Source: Xiphias gladius (Eukaryota; Chordata; Actinopteri; Istiophoriformes; Xiphiidae). From it: 64,000 nucleotides of DNA. The notes under the pieces are model-generated. The model saw nothing but the letters and a program-made list of their open reading frames with translations, ran no database searches and was not told where the DNA came from. The stretch is from assembly GCF_016859285.1 (NCBI RefSeq), contig NC_053419.1:12490501-12554500 (forward strand), written 5' to 3'. Positions 46,842 to 59,200 of the stretch are shown here, piece after piece. Position 1 is the stretch's first letter. Every line of letters begins with the position of its first letter. A program made the translations under genes and the position numbers.

Positions 46842-47269
46842 TTTATTAGTATTTATTAGATTCTTATGATACTGTTGGTATATGTGGTATTTTGTTTGCC
46901 TACCACACGGAGTCAGTAGAAATGGCAGGTGCCGTCTTGAGGGCCAATTAGAAATGGAGTGAAAAACATGCCCACTTGGCTAAAACGGCACTGTGCCGGT
47001 TGAGTTTTCCAATGCACCCATCAGTAGAGCGAAGGCCCACACCTCTGTCCACACCCCACAGCAAATGTACATATGGTCAGTCAGTGCAACAACTGCTCTT
47101 CTAACATTGACAATTATAAGTTTCTTCACCTTTTAAGTTCAAAGTTACTGATGCAGTTTTCAGGTTTTCTGAAACATTCCGCTGACTTCTGAGCGATGGA
47201 CCAACACTTTCTGTTTGCCAGGGATAACTGTATTCCAGTTAATCTCATGGAAGTCACCAGGTCTGAGGT

Positions 47270-47650
47270 TTGCTCTGAAGGGTGATGAGGCTTTTCAAAG
47301 GTTTAGTTTCATTTCAGAGTGGTTTCATTAACACAAGTGTTTGGTGAAACCCTTCCATGGTCTTCACAAACACCAGATCTAAACATCATGTGGCCGTTAT
47401 TTGAAGTTCTGAAGTGCAGAGTCTAAAGTGGATTTCCACTGTCTCAAAAACACAATGGAGGTTTTCCATCTTGATGAACGGCCCAACAACTCAGTGTAGA
47501 CAGTTCATGACAGAGATCCAAGGAGAAGTGAAGCTGATCTGAAAGCAAAGGGTGGCCTAATCCTTCCTGGCCACTGTGATGTGTCTCTGTCATACTGTAA
47601 ACTCTATGTACAGCTAATTCAGAATGTGCCAAAACACTGAATACATAGAA
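47270..47650 (+). mobile_element. Possible Tc1-like relic in the GMCL1 3' UTR
   Basis: The reading TPDLNIMWPLFEVLKCRV at 47370-47425 resembles the SPDLNPIE...W..LK segment of Tc1 transposases, and GAAAGCAAAGGGTGGCCTAA resembles the sequence just after the transposase in such elements. The copy is badly eroded and the borders are guesses. Confidence 0.35.
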
Positions 47651-47801
47651 ACAAACCATTTTCCCATCACACCTCACTAAATTACAAAGCATGCAGAGAA
47701 TATCTCCAATGTGGAAATGGTGTTAAAAATGGCGGCTTGTACATACAAGCTTGTGTCAGTGTCTCGGCGTCGCCAGAGGAATGGTAGCAGTTGGACAGGC
47801 A

Positions 47802-50800
47802 TCAAGACAGACTGGGAGAAGTGCTTTCTTGTTCTGAGGAATCTGGACGGTTGTCCGACTGGGGCGACGTATACAGAAAGTTGCAGCACACGTAGAGGGG
47901 GAATGATAACAGGCGGCTGTCCAGGTTCATCACCACATACTCCTGAGTGATTGAAGGGAAAGGAGGAATATTAAGCAAGTCTACACGATAGTGGTGTGAC
48001 GCTTGAGGCATTTACATCGGCAGCCATCTGTATTTTAACAGTGCTCACTGACCTGGTCTTTCTCAAGGGTGAGAAGCTGGTAACCTGTTGAGCGACTGCA
48101 GACCAGCTTTCCACGGCTATCAAAGGAGGCAAGACGTAACCTTGACAAATAGAAATTGAAAATATTAAGTTTAAGGTTTTCCCAAGACCAAAGCTTCTGA
48201 TAAAAACACACTGCTTTTAATTAAATAGTTTGACATTTTAGTAGAATCACTTTCTTGCCCAAGACTGATACCACTCATACACCTATAAGGTCATTAGGAA
48301 GCTATCACCTGCAGCTGGCTAACTTAGCTAGGCATAAAGACTGGAAACAGCTAGTCTGGCTCTGTCCAAGGGTAACATCTAACTCAGGTACAAAGATTAA
48401 GATTAGAGTAGTATAGTAGGTACATTTTTAGGATACTAATCAGAGTCCGTTTACTTAGTTATTAGAGAAATATAACAGCCACTCGTCATTTTTAATTCAG
48501 ATGAAATCTGTACCCAGCAAAACAGTAATAATAGTTCTTTGATTGAACTACTGTCAATGTAAGCAACTTTAACAAAAGCTATATCACTGAAGCATGTTTT
48601 ATTCAAGACTCTTCTTACAGATGAGTTACAATTTCTTTTTCAGTTTATATCTGTAATTGTTATTGTCTAATTTACAATATTTGCAGATAACACTTCTGAC
48701 ATGTTTTGTTTTAATTGAATATAGATGAGATATGATGACGACCGGTAACAGGTTCAATGTGCCTTGAAATTGATTCTCCAAGTCTCTGGAACTCTGCTGG
48801 AGGGATGAACACCATTCATCCAAAAGATGTTCCCTCATGTGGTGTTTTGATGATGGTGGTGGAGAGGGCTGTCTAACAAGTCAGTCCAATATCTCCCATT
48901 GGTGTTCAGTTGGCCTGTAAGATTCTAACGGTGTACGCTGCACATGCACTCGCCCACTTGTCGAAGGAGGACTCATCTGACCGTATCACTTTTCACTTTT
49001 GTATCACAGCTCTCAAATTTGTAATGAGGGGTCTATGCACTGCAACCCTACTATAATATCCCTCTGTATGTATTTTATCGACAAACTATTCTTGCTGACA
49101 ACATCCTTTCCCCAACAATGAACCCTCTTTCAAAGTCACCTGGACCTTTTCATCTTGATACAAAACTGGGCCTGCTGTTAATTGCTTACTTGTATCGTGC
49201 AAAGCACCAGTGTGGAAGCATCGCCATTTGTTATGTTTCTACACCCATTTATTCAGGGTTTTCCTTTAATATGCAGGCTGTAGATACAGTAAATGTTCAA
49301 AGGTTGACTGTACCACTGACCTGTATGCCAAATGCCTCCGAGGTTGTAGACTCACAGCACCCCCACATGGCTGACTCAGAGTATTCCTTTTGAAGACTAT
49401 GAAGCGGTTTGTGTAGGTAACCAACAGGTCAAAACCAAAGTTAAAGCCTGTCCACCGCCAGCAGTACTGAGGAGAGGAAAGCATCATTGTTTTCTTCTCT
49501 AGAGATTAAACTAAATACATTAACTGTATGGGAGCAAAGGTTACTGTAACAGCGAGATATCCTGACTCACATCTCCATCTTTTGTCAGCTTCCTTCCACA
49601 CCTCATACTGCTCAGCTCAAACTCCTCTTTGTTAGCTTCCTGGGGACTAATGACGGACATGTGGCTTTGTCATCACATAACTTTAAAATCATATTCTATA
49701 CATACTGTTTTTGTGGTTATATCAAGATGCCACAGTAGTTAAAATTACTGTAAGTCCATTGACTCATTACAACACTCTAAGTCTCTGGTACTCACCCATT
49801 GTCATTGTCAAACTCTGTCCGGAGCATGGCAAACCACTGGTTTTTGTACACGGACGTTAGCCAATCTGGAATATAAAGTATGAACAGAAACATGTTCACA
49901 CTGCTTAAACACATGGAGGACGCTGTTCCTAAAAATGTATTGACATCGTTCACTGCTTTACACTTTGTCTGCTAGTTTCAGTTGAATTTAAGATAAATTT
50001 AAGCAGGTCTGTCTTATTCTTAATGCTGCTCACACTGAAATGAGCAAACTCAATCACCTGAAACAAACACAAACATTGACACAGAATACTGGCAACATAA
50101 TTGTACCAGAATTAGCAACCAAGTGATGTGAAAGTCCATGTAAACTAAATTTAAGCACTAAAACGCTTCAATTAAATCGTCCGCTGTATTCAAAACCACT
50201 TGACTGCTTTGATATTGGCTAATGAAATTTAAGAACTCTATTTCCAGAGCATAGAGGAAGCACATTCATGATGAAATTATGTATGGCAGGACCAAATCTT
50301 ACCAGGGGGCAAAATGTTATCTCTCTCCAGGATGCGTGCAGATGCAAGATCGTTGATTATGTACTGGAGACGAACGTATTTGAACACTGAACGAAAGGGT
50401 GCACCTTCATCTGTGTTCAAGAAGGGCTCTCTCTCACACAGGTCTGTAGACCAAGGTTAAATGAAAACAGAGTCAAACATCTGTCTGTGGCTACCAACAA
50501 AAAAAACTTTTCATTCAAGATGTGGCTCAACAGTACCAGTCCTGCGTTTGCATAGCCAGGCATCGGCGTCAGCCAAAAGCTGCTTGATGGGGCCGTCCCA
50601 CGATGGATTGAGCTGCAGAAACATCCACTACAGAGAGAGAAAAATATGAGAGCTATTAAAACAAGTCTGATAGTACAGTGAGTGTCTCTGGGAGTTATAA
50701 AGGAGGTAACTTTTCCTTCTACCTTTTTCAGAGCAGTGTATACATCCATCTCCACCTGCATGACAAAAAGGTCCGAGGACTGAATGAGCTGCTCCATCAC

Positions 50801-53573
50801 CTCTGCCCTGTAAACGCAGTGCAGAAACAAACTTTACTATTGTCACGGAAAATTATTTTACACTGGTCTCAAATATAATTATTCAAAACAAAGAAACCAT
50901 TTCATTTCACTGTCCTCATTAAAAAGTCACAGCTCTAAACCTAATCAAGATTATTTTAATCATGAGGTTCATAGCGCCATAAAATTAGATTTGATCCTTT
51001 CGTTTCATTCATCATTCAGAAAAAGTTACGATAACAACTCAAGAAAGGACATAGGCTAGAAAAAACTAAAGAACTGCGAGCTGAGTACACATACCCAAGT
51101 TCTTTCATCAGGTCGACATTTTGGTGGGTCATCAGGTTGTTCAGAAGCCACTCAAGGCACCTGTAGCAAGAGATCCACAAACAAATAAACAGCATAAATT
51201 ACAAATTTACCTATTAATTATGGTGATCTTAAATAAGTTAGATTAATTAAAAACTGACTTTTTCATGACAGAATCCAAGCCATAGATACTGGCACAAGCG
51301 TAGTAGCCACAAACGGTCTTCGCACCGATGTTTTCCTTCATGGTCTCTCCACACTGTTGGATCAAACCATCCTGCAGACAACAACAAACCACGAGACTTG
51401 ATTAGGTTGTGCGTCATATGACTGAGAGACAATAACTTACTTCTTTCAATTTACTGACCAGTTGCAGCATACAAGCAGCGGCAAGAATACTGACAACTCT
51501 GCTGGGCTTGATAAGAACATCGTCCCGGTACAGGGATCCAAACACGACCTGCAGAGCTGCAAGCATAAAAAAGTAAAGTGCTATCAGTAAAACATATAAA
51601 CGAACGAATCAACACACACAGTCGACCGCTGGTTTCTTTGACTGCAGTGCTCTCACCTTCAGTGTCGATGTTCTGGTCCGGGATCTCTAAGTTGATTTCC
51701 ATCATGCTGGACTCCTTCCAAGAGCCGCTGAACATACTGGAGAAATATCCTGACTGCAAAATGCAAGAGAGAGGAATAACAAGTATTACATGTTAAGGAT
51801 AATCCATGTGAAAGAATATATCACTGACTGTCTTTGGAGTTTTTTGTGTGTCATATTTTACCTGGCACAGGTACACTTTGTGGAGGTTCCACTCCTCTCC
51901 CAGAGCACAGATACGAATGTCGCTGTTTTCACCATTCAGGAACAGGGTTTGATAAATGTATCTTGATGTGCTTTTCAGTTTCTTCCTGCTCAAGTTTGGA
52001 AAACACAATCAACAGATGGGAGACCAAAGCCAGGGTAAGACATATTACTGATGAATGAGAGATACACTTAGCTCCATAAGTACTTGGACAGAATTTTTGT
52101 AATTTTGCCTCAGTACACCACCACGATGGATTTGAAAAAAAGCACAACGATGTGATTGAAGTGTAGACTTTCATCTTTTATTCAACGGGTTCAACAAAAA
52201 TATTGCATTAACCGTTTAGGAATTACTGCCATTTTATACATAGTCCCTCATTTTCAGAGGCTCAAAATTGATTGGAAAATTGACAATTGATCAGTTTCAT
52301 GACCAGGTGTGGCTTGTTCCCTCATTATTTCATGACATATGAACCAGATTAAAGGTCTGGAGTTGAATACAAGTGTTGAATTTGCATATGGTAGCTGTTC
52401 ATGGGATATCTCAATATGCGGTCCAAAGAGGTGTTGATGCAAACGAAGGAGGCCATCATTACGCTGAAAACAAAACGAACCTATTTGACAGATGGCAGAA
52501 ACTTTAAGAGTGGCCAAATCAACGATTTGGTACATTCTTAAAAAGAATGAATGTACTGGTGAGCTCACTAACACCAAAAGGCCTAGAAGACCACAGAAGA
52601 CAACTAAAGCGCATGATTGCAGATTTCCGCCCTTGGTGAAAAACAAAAACCCTTCACAACATCTAGCCAGGTCAAGAACACTATGGATGAGGTAGGTGTA
52701 TCAATGTCAAAGTCTACAATCAAAAGACGCTGCCAATGGAACTGGGTCACTGGTGTTTGTTGATGATGTGACTGTTGATAGAAGTAGCAGGATAACTTCT
52801 GAAGTGTAAAGGGCTAAACTACCTGCTCAGATTCAGCCAAATGCTGTGAAACTGATAGGATGGTGCTCATGAAACAGATGCATAATGACCCAAAACATAC
52901 TGCGAAAGCAACCCAAGAGCTTCTCAAGGAAAAGAAATGGAATATTCTTCAATGGACAAGTCAGTTACCTGACCTCATCCCAACTGAGCATACTTTTCAC
53001 TTACTGAAGACAAAACTGATGGCAGATAGACCCGCAAACAAACAGCAACTGAAGGTGGCTACAGTAAAGGCCTGGCAAAGAATTTAAAAAAAAAAAAAAA
53101 AAAAAAAGGTCTTTAATCCATAATTATGTTGTATTGTCCAATTACTTTTGAGCCTCTGAAAATGAGGGACTATGTATGAAAATGGCTGCAATTCCTAAAC
53201 GTTAATGGGATATTTTTGTTGAACCCCTTGAATTAAAGCTGAAAGTCTAAACTTCAATCACATCCTGATGGCTTTGTTTTAAATCCATTATGGTGGTGTA
53301 CAGAGGCAAAGGAAAATGATGTCACTGTCCAGATATTTATGGACTTAACTGCATTGCACACTGGATTGATCACAGGTTCTTTGACTTGACTCACCTGCGA
53401 GGTGTGTCTAGTATACCATCATCATCATCCTCTTGTTCACTGTCACAGTCACACTGGGCATTTCTTTTCCTCTTCTTACACTCACAACTGTGTTTGCGGC
53501 TGGTACTTGTGCCTTCTGCAGCATCCTCTGGCCCCTGAGAGGGGGACTGGAACCTGCTGCCCAGACTTCCCAT
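47802..53573 (-). CDS. gmcl1: GMCL1, germ cell-less 1, BTB-BACK protein
   Basis: Fourteen coding exons: 53573-53395, 51985-51862, 51753-51657, 51556-51459, 51371-51259, 51160-51095, 50807-50723, 50627-50537, 50443-50303, 49865-49796, 49646-49571, 49466-49321, 48140-48053 and 47942-47802. Total 1515 nt, 504 residues; human GMCL1 has 515. The start MGSLGS fits an N-myristoylation signal and the N terminus is Cys/Lys/Asp-rich ([14 protein letters not shown]). The BTB domain spans exons 2-5 ([34 protein letters not shown]), followed by BACK-like helices and a family-specific C-terminal region ([19 protein letters not shown]). GMCL1 acts at the nuclear envelope and as a CUL3 substrate adaptor (family knowledge). 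A non-coding 5' exon is inferred upstream. A Tc1-like element fills most of the first coding intron. Confidence 0.96.
48222..48400 (+). repeat. Common percomorph interspersed repeat, decayed
   Basis: The segment AGTTTGACATTTTAGTAG...GATACCACTCATACACC...GGCATAAAGACTGGAAACAG...CTGGCTCTGTCCAAGGGTA matches a repeat that I recall as very frequent in spiny-rayed fish. The element class is unknown to me. It lies in a GMCL1 intron. Confidence 0.5.
48720..49080 (+). repeat. Interspersed repeat related to the 12560 copy
   Basis: Landmarks AACTCTGCTGGAGGGATGAA, GTGTTTTGATGATGGTGGTG and TCTCCCATTGGTGTTCAGTT match, in the same order and strand, the decayed copy in STARD7 intron 1. This copy is longer and better preserved. 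It probably derives from a DNA transposon. It lies in GMCL1 intron 12. Confidence 0.55.
52073..53343 (+). mobile_element. Tc1/mariner-type transposon in GMCL1 intron 1
   Basis: Terminal inverted repeats of roughly 195 bp bound the element: left TCCATAAGTACTTGGACAG (from 52073 to about 52267) and right CTGTCCAGATATTTATGGA (from about 53149 to 53343). Two transposase remnants lie between on the plus strand. One, at 52492-52695, carries the helix-turn-helix part ([19 protein letters not shown]). The other, at 52860-53087, carries the catalytic part ([19 protein letters not shown], then [19 protein letters not shown]). The reading frame is interrupted and internally shortened, with a poly-A run at 53085-53107, so it cannot code for an active enzyme. 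It is opposite in orientation to GMCL1. Confidence 0.85.
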
Positions 53574-53761
53574 CTCTACCTTTTCAATGAGACACGAAAC
53601 AAACAAAACAATTATCAGAAATAACAGGTCAGCTGTGCTGTATCTTCACATTGCAACAGGGCTGTGTAAATTAATATATCAATATCATGAGAGCATATAC
53701 TGTTAAGGACTTTGGCTTTTGCAGTATTGTGATATAGCTTGTGTTGGAATTTTCTGTTGCT

Positions 53762-54072
53762 CCCACCAACAATATGTTTATTTCCTGATTAATCTGTTGA
53801 TTTGTTTTTCAATTAACTGACTTAGGCTATAAAATCTCAAAAATAATGAAAAGTGCACATTGCAATTTTGCAGACCCAAGTTGACATCTTAAATTATATG
53901 TTTTGTTCACGCACCAAAATCCAAAGATGTTTAGTTTATAAAAATATTTAAAAAAGATGCAAACACACACATTTGTGAAGCTGGAACCAGCACGTTTCGC
54001 ATTTTGTTTGATATATCACTTAAATGATTGATTACCAGAATAGCTGATGATTATCTGTTGATAGACTAACTG
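53762..54072 (+). mobile_element. Decayed TAGGGCTGCAAC-type MITE
   Basis: Inner landmarks TTAGGCTATAAAATCTCA, AAGTTGACATCTTAAAT, GTGAAGCTGGAACC and CACTTAAATGATTGATTACC match the copies at 38942 and 39348; both termini are eroded. It lies in the 5' intron of GMCL1. Confidence 0.55.
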
Positions 54073-54572
54073 AGAATTCATTTCAGTACATTTATTTTTT
54101 AAAACTGCATCACAATTTTTGATGTAATTTTATAAACTTCTTTGACTGTTATGAAATGAACAGAATGCTTGAGCATCATTTTATATACAGTATATAGGTA
54201 TTTGGTAAAAACACTGATATTTCATTTTGTCGATACTGCCTTTCCAGTCTTCATCAAAGACTGGAAAGGCATTATCTAGTTAAATATTAAAGTAAAAAGC
54301 AGATGACAGAAGAGTAAATTTGTAGGTTACTGTGGTGCTGGTATCATCTGCCTACCTGACTGAAAGAAAGGTCAAATGTGGCCCCAGAGGACTCGAGACT
54401 TGAACGTACTTGTATGTATGATTCTGTGGACGCAACAAAACACAAACTGAAGGAAGTTTCATTAGCTACACTTGTCCAGAACAAGAGTCTAATGCAAGGG
54501 CTCCTTCCTTCATGATCTGCAAACCGTATGTACAGCATGTTATACAAAAAAAAAACGACTGAGATAACTCAC

Positions 54573-54730
54573 CTGATTATCAGCACCGGGCAGGCTGAGG
54601 GTAAGGTGTAAGGTTAATTTGGAGGGTGAACACCGGCTGATTATCCCCGGTCAGACAGTCTATCAGACGTTAACGAGCCAGCTGAGGAGGAGCTAACGTC
54701 CAAGTTAGCTTAGCTGCCGAATTCACAAAC
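54573..54730 (-). promoter_or_regulatory. GMCL1 non-coding first exon and promoter
   Basis: On the minus strand CTGATAATCAG|GTGAGT is a strong 5' splice donor (exon end at 54573). The coding exon has a matching acceptor, TGAAAAG|GTAGAGATGGG, ending at 53580. The right border is an estimate. The segment contains GTTAAC/GCTAACG/TTAGCT motifs like those at the STARD7 and SLC20A1 promoters. Confidence 0.45.
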
Positions 54731-54739
54731 AAATACACG

Positions 54740-56240
54740 TCTGAAAAAAGGAACAGCGTTACTTTTGACAAGCTGCTCCTCCACACAAGCCTCCAGACGG
54801 CAAAACCCCCTTTGGTTCCAGTTACATTTTTTCTAAATTGGAGCTAATGAAAACACAGAGGTAGGAGATGATGTGTAACTGCCCTTAAAGTCTGTGGCTG
54901 CTTTTGTTGTTCTTCTTCTCTCGGTGGTTACCAATAACATGTCTAAGTCACAGGCGGCTGCCCCGCTCAACGGCGTCACCTACTGTGATACAGACGAATT
55001 ACACGTCTGGGAAACGTCCGTCAAATCTATCACCACCTGTTTGTATGTTTTGTTTTGTCTAATTTAATACCTTCAAAGCTTTTAAAACAGATATTAATCA
55101 TCCCGTGAGATATATATGAAAACTTGATGAACAATCCTACATTAGGCTCCAAGCAACAGTAGCTGAGCCCTGCTGGACTGTTTTGTCTGGCTCCTCCTAA
55201 GTCCAAAGGCCAAATCAACAGCCTTAGCCATATATATAAATGAACTCTGGAGCCTTAGCTCAATATAGACTTTTATCATGCCTGCATTCAAATTTTAAAT
55301 ATGAAAGCGATCATTCAATCATTTATGCCCTGAAGAATCATTCAAAATGTATTTACTGTATGTTAAAGGCTGCTTTTTTAAAAAAAAATCTATTTACTTG
55401 ATACTTGAACTTCTAAACATGGCCTTTTTTTCCTGTGTAACCAAAAAATATAACATCTAAGCATGCCCAATATCATATGAAAAATGTGTAAACCCGCTGT
55501 TACAGGTAAATAGAGTAGACACACACTGTAAGCACTACTGATGTGCTCCAAACATCAAACATTGAAAAGCTTTGGAGTATAACCCCCCACTGTCTGTGTG
55601 GGACAGTGTCACTGCAGCCAAGGCAACCAGTTCTCATGTTTCTCCAGATCGGACCACCTCAAACCCCCCACACACAACCTTGAATTACCCACCTAGGAAG
55701 GCCCAGACCTCACTGCATGGAGGCAAAGAACCACCGAGTTGGATAAAGTGTTTAGACCACAAACATCTGCAATGGCAGAAACATACCGCCAGTTTCTACA
55801 GATAATCAGGATTCAACAGAGGTGACCAACTTCCAACTTCCAACCCCCCATACGGATGCAATGACCCTACGTTTTTGTTTAAATGTTAAAGTAAATAAAT
55901 AAAACAAGGTATCTACGGGCGCCAGGATGTGACGCAAGAGGTGCTCCCTCTGGTGGGCGTGGTCATCGGAGGAATCAGCCAATAAACCACGAGCACCTCT
56001 TTCACAACATTCCAATCCCTCCCAACCCACCTTCCTCCTCCTCCTCCTCCTCCTCTTCTTCTTCCACCCTTATCAACCCGTGTGTGTGTGTGTGTGTGTG
56101 TGAGACTGGGTGGACTGTGACACGTAACTTTGTCCGTTTCGTTGACGTGACCAGGCAGGACACCTCCACCCTGGACAGGGAGAGCAGCGAGCCCCCCCTG
56201 TCCCGAGTCAAAATCCGTTTCATTCAGTGCATTTGGCAGC
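54740..56240. other. Region between the GMCL1 and GGCX promoters
   Basis: Divergent promoters face each other across about 1.5 kb. The right part (55920-56240) is the GGCX promoter or 5' UTR and has a (CCT)n tract at about 56033-56062 and a (GT)n tract at about 56080-56102. A short ATG frame at 54939 is discussed in the findings. No other exon is supported. Confidence 0.45.
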
Positions 56241-59200
56241 ATGGAGGCGAGGGACGCAGTAGCAGGTGAGGTTGTTGTTGGCAGTGACAGCCAGTCTGGG
56301 GTTGTGTTGTTGTCTAGCCAGTGTAATAACCAGTTAGATCGGCATTTAACCAGGGATAAGCTGCTATTTAAACCGTAGCCGTGTTTACTGTATAAATATG
56401 GCGGAATATTTCGTAAATCATAAACGGATTTTCTGGGGAGGGGTTTTTCACATAAAGCCCAATAAATTAGTTCACATCGTGTTTAGCAAACAATATATTG
56501 CTCTTAGCAAAAAAAAAAAAAACACATACTCCATTGTAACATGTTCTGGTCTTGTTCATCTTCTAGGTGCTCTTGTGAGCAGTGATAGAGAAGAACAAAC
56601 TGCAAAGAAGGATGCAGCTCCTAAAAAAGACAAACCCCAGACCAAAAGCATGATGGAGCAGATCTTTGGGTTCAAGAAGGAGGACTTGACCTCCTGGCAC
56701 AGCCTGGTTGCCCTCCTGAACCGTCCCACTGACCCTGCATCCCTCGGCATCTTCCGCTGCTTGTTTGGTGAGTTAAGCTAGCAGCCATTTGCTCATTCTA
56801 CTCACTGGGTCGGACTTTGCAACAGGTAGTAGCAAAGTGCTTTATGGTAAAAAAAATATAAATAAATAAAACAAGGAATAAATGTAATAAATCCAAAAAA
56901 TGAATCTAAAACAAGATAAATAATTAAAACAATTACAGCAAATTCCATCAGTTAAGAAAAAGCCATAAGATAAAAGTGAGTTTTAAGATGAGATTTAAAG
57001 AGGATACAGAATTTGCCTTTTGTAGATCCTCGGGCACTGAGCTGCACAGTTGAGGGGCCTGGACAGCAAAGGCCCTGGTCACCTTTAGTGACAGGTCAAA
57101 ATTTTGGAACAGTTAGTAGGAGCAGCGATCAGGCTCATAGGGAGTTAGTTGATCACAGATATAGGCAGGAGCCTGACCTTTCAGGGCTTTAAAAACAAGC
57201 AGTAAAATCTTAAAATCAATTCTGAAACTCACAGGTAACCGGTGAGGATTGGGGTGGTGTGGTCTCTTCTCTCAGAACGTTTTAAAAGCCTGGCACCCAC
57301 ATTTTGTATCAGTTGTAGTCTTTGGATGCTGATACCAGAATAAAGGGGGTTGCAGTAGTCCAGTCTGGAGGAGATAAAAGCATGGACGACCTTTTCTTGA
57401 TCTGCAGATGAAAGGAATGACTCAATCTTGGTTAAATATCTCAGGTGGACAAAGCAGGATTGCACAACTTTCAAAACAGTGTCCTCTTCATCATGTGTCT
57501 CTCATGCAGGTTTGCTGATGACCATTGACATCACACAGGAACGCGGCCTCAGTCACCTGGACTACAAGTACCTGGATGGAGCCCCTGTGTGCCGCTTTCC
57601 CCTCTTCAATTTTTTACAGCCCCTGCCGCTGGATTGGATGTACCTGGTGTATGTGGTGATGTTCCTCGGTGGGTCACACTCCTTGTTTTGTACTGAAAGC
57701 TTATGTGCAACAGATTTTTTCTTTTTTTCACTTGTGTAGGCTGATGCAGTCGTTTTACAGGAGACAGTCTCTGTGGGGTGGCTGTCTATGGTAAAGATAA
57801 AAGCACACCAGCATACCAGACCTGCAATTTTCCAGTTTTATTTTTCCCCCAGGCCAAGTAACTTACGCAAGATTTTGACAAAAATGCTGTATCTTAAGCA
57901 AAAAAGTGAACATAAAAGCAGAATACATTGACAAAGTAAATCAATAATGATTTTAACAAAACACTAAGGCCACAAAACAAATACTTTACAAGTTGGACAC
58001 ACTAGTTTGTGTACAAATTCATGTTCTATTCCTATTTGAATACTTGCAGTAATGAGCCAACATTTATCTCTCCTAGAAAAAACACTTATGTGGTAGAATG
58101 GTAGCAGCTTCACGTTGATATCACAACAGGGAAGATATCAGAAGTCCTTACCTTTTTTTGATGAATTTTTTACATTACTGACATTTCTAACACTAAAACC
58201 ATCAATAAAACATTGTATTTGTACATTAGTATAGGGCTAAAGTTAATGATTTATTTAACAGATTTTTTATATTATCTATTGATCATTATTTGTTTACAAA
58301 ACATCAGAAAACAGTAAAAAAAAATACCAATCAAAATATCCTAGAGCCAAAGCTGATGTCATTAAATGCCTTGTTTTTTCTGAGCAACAGGTGAAAACCC
58401 CCAAAAATACAATTATACTATGATTTAAGACCAAGAAATGCAGTGAATTCTTCGATTATCAAAACATAAACATAATCACTCTACAAGTTTACTCCATTAG
58501 TATATGACATTTGTCATATACAACTTACAACTTAGCTGCGTATGTTATAATATGCTAAATCTATACAAGAAGTGGCCATAATCATCTCAGACAAACAGAC
58601 AAAAATTGCATATTCATATGCAATGCATATATCTGCATATGTTACAATGTAAATTATTCTTTCTGATACTTTATTGTCTGACAAACTAATTTGTAGTGAT
58701 AAATAGACTAATTCATTGTATCAACAACTGTTATTATCATCCTAACTTTAGTTGTATGTTTATGTTTCTTACTGAAGGTGCCTTTGGCATCATGCTTGGC
58801 TGTTTCTACCGTCTCTCCTGCCTTATGTTTATCTCAACCTACTGGTACATCTTCTTTCTGGACAAAACGGCCTGGAACAATCACTCGTACCTCTATGGCC
58901 TCATTGGATTTCAGCTCACACTCATGGATGGCAACAGATACTGGTGAGATGATCTTTTTTTCTCATGCTGTCTTTGTGTGTGCTTGTGTATTCCTGTTCT
59001 GTCTATATATGCATGAGCTTAACAGTGCGAGACATTTAAAGCCTGTGACTATTTGTAGGTCAGTCGATGGATTGCGAAGACCTTCGATAAGAAACGCTCA
59101 TGTGCCTCTATGGAATTACACTTTGTTGAGGACACAGGTGTGTACGTCACTGACTTTTAAGTTTTCAGTTAAAAACAGATATTTTTCAACTTGAATTGTC

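Noticed and set aside
55913-56242. Minus-strand frame with Gly- or Glu-rich runs
   Set aside because: The runs come from (CCT)n and (GT)n tracts in the GGCX 5' region.
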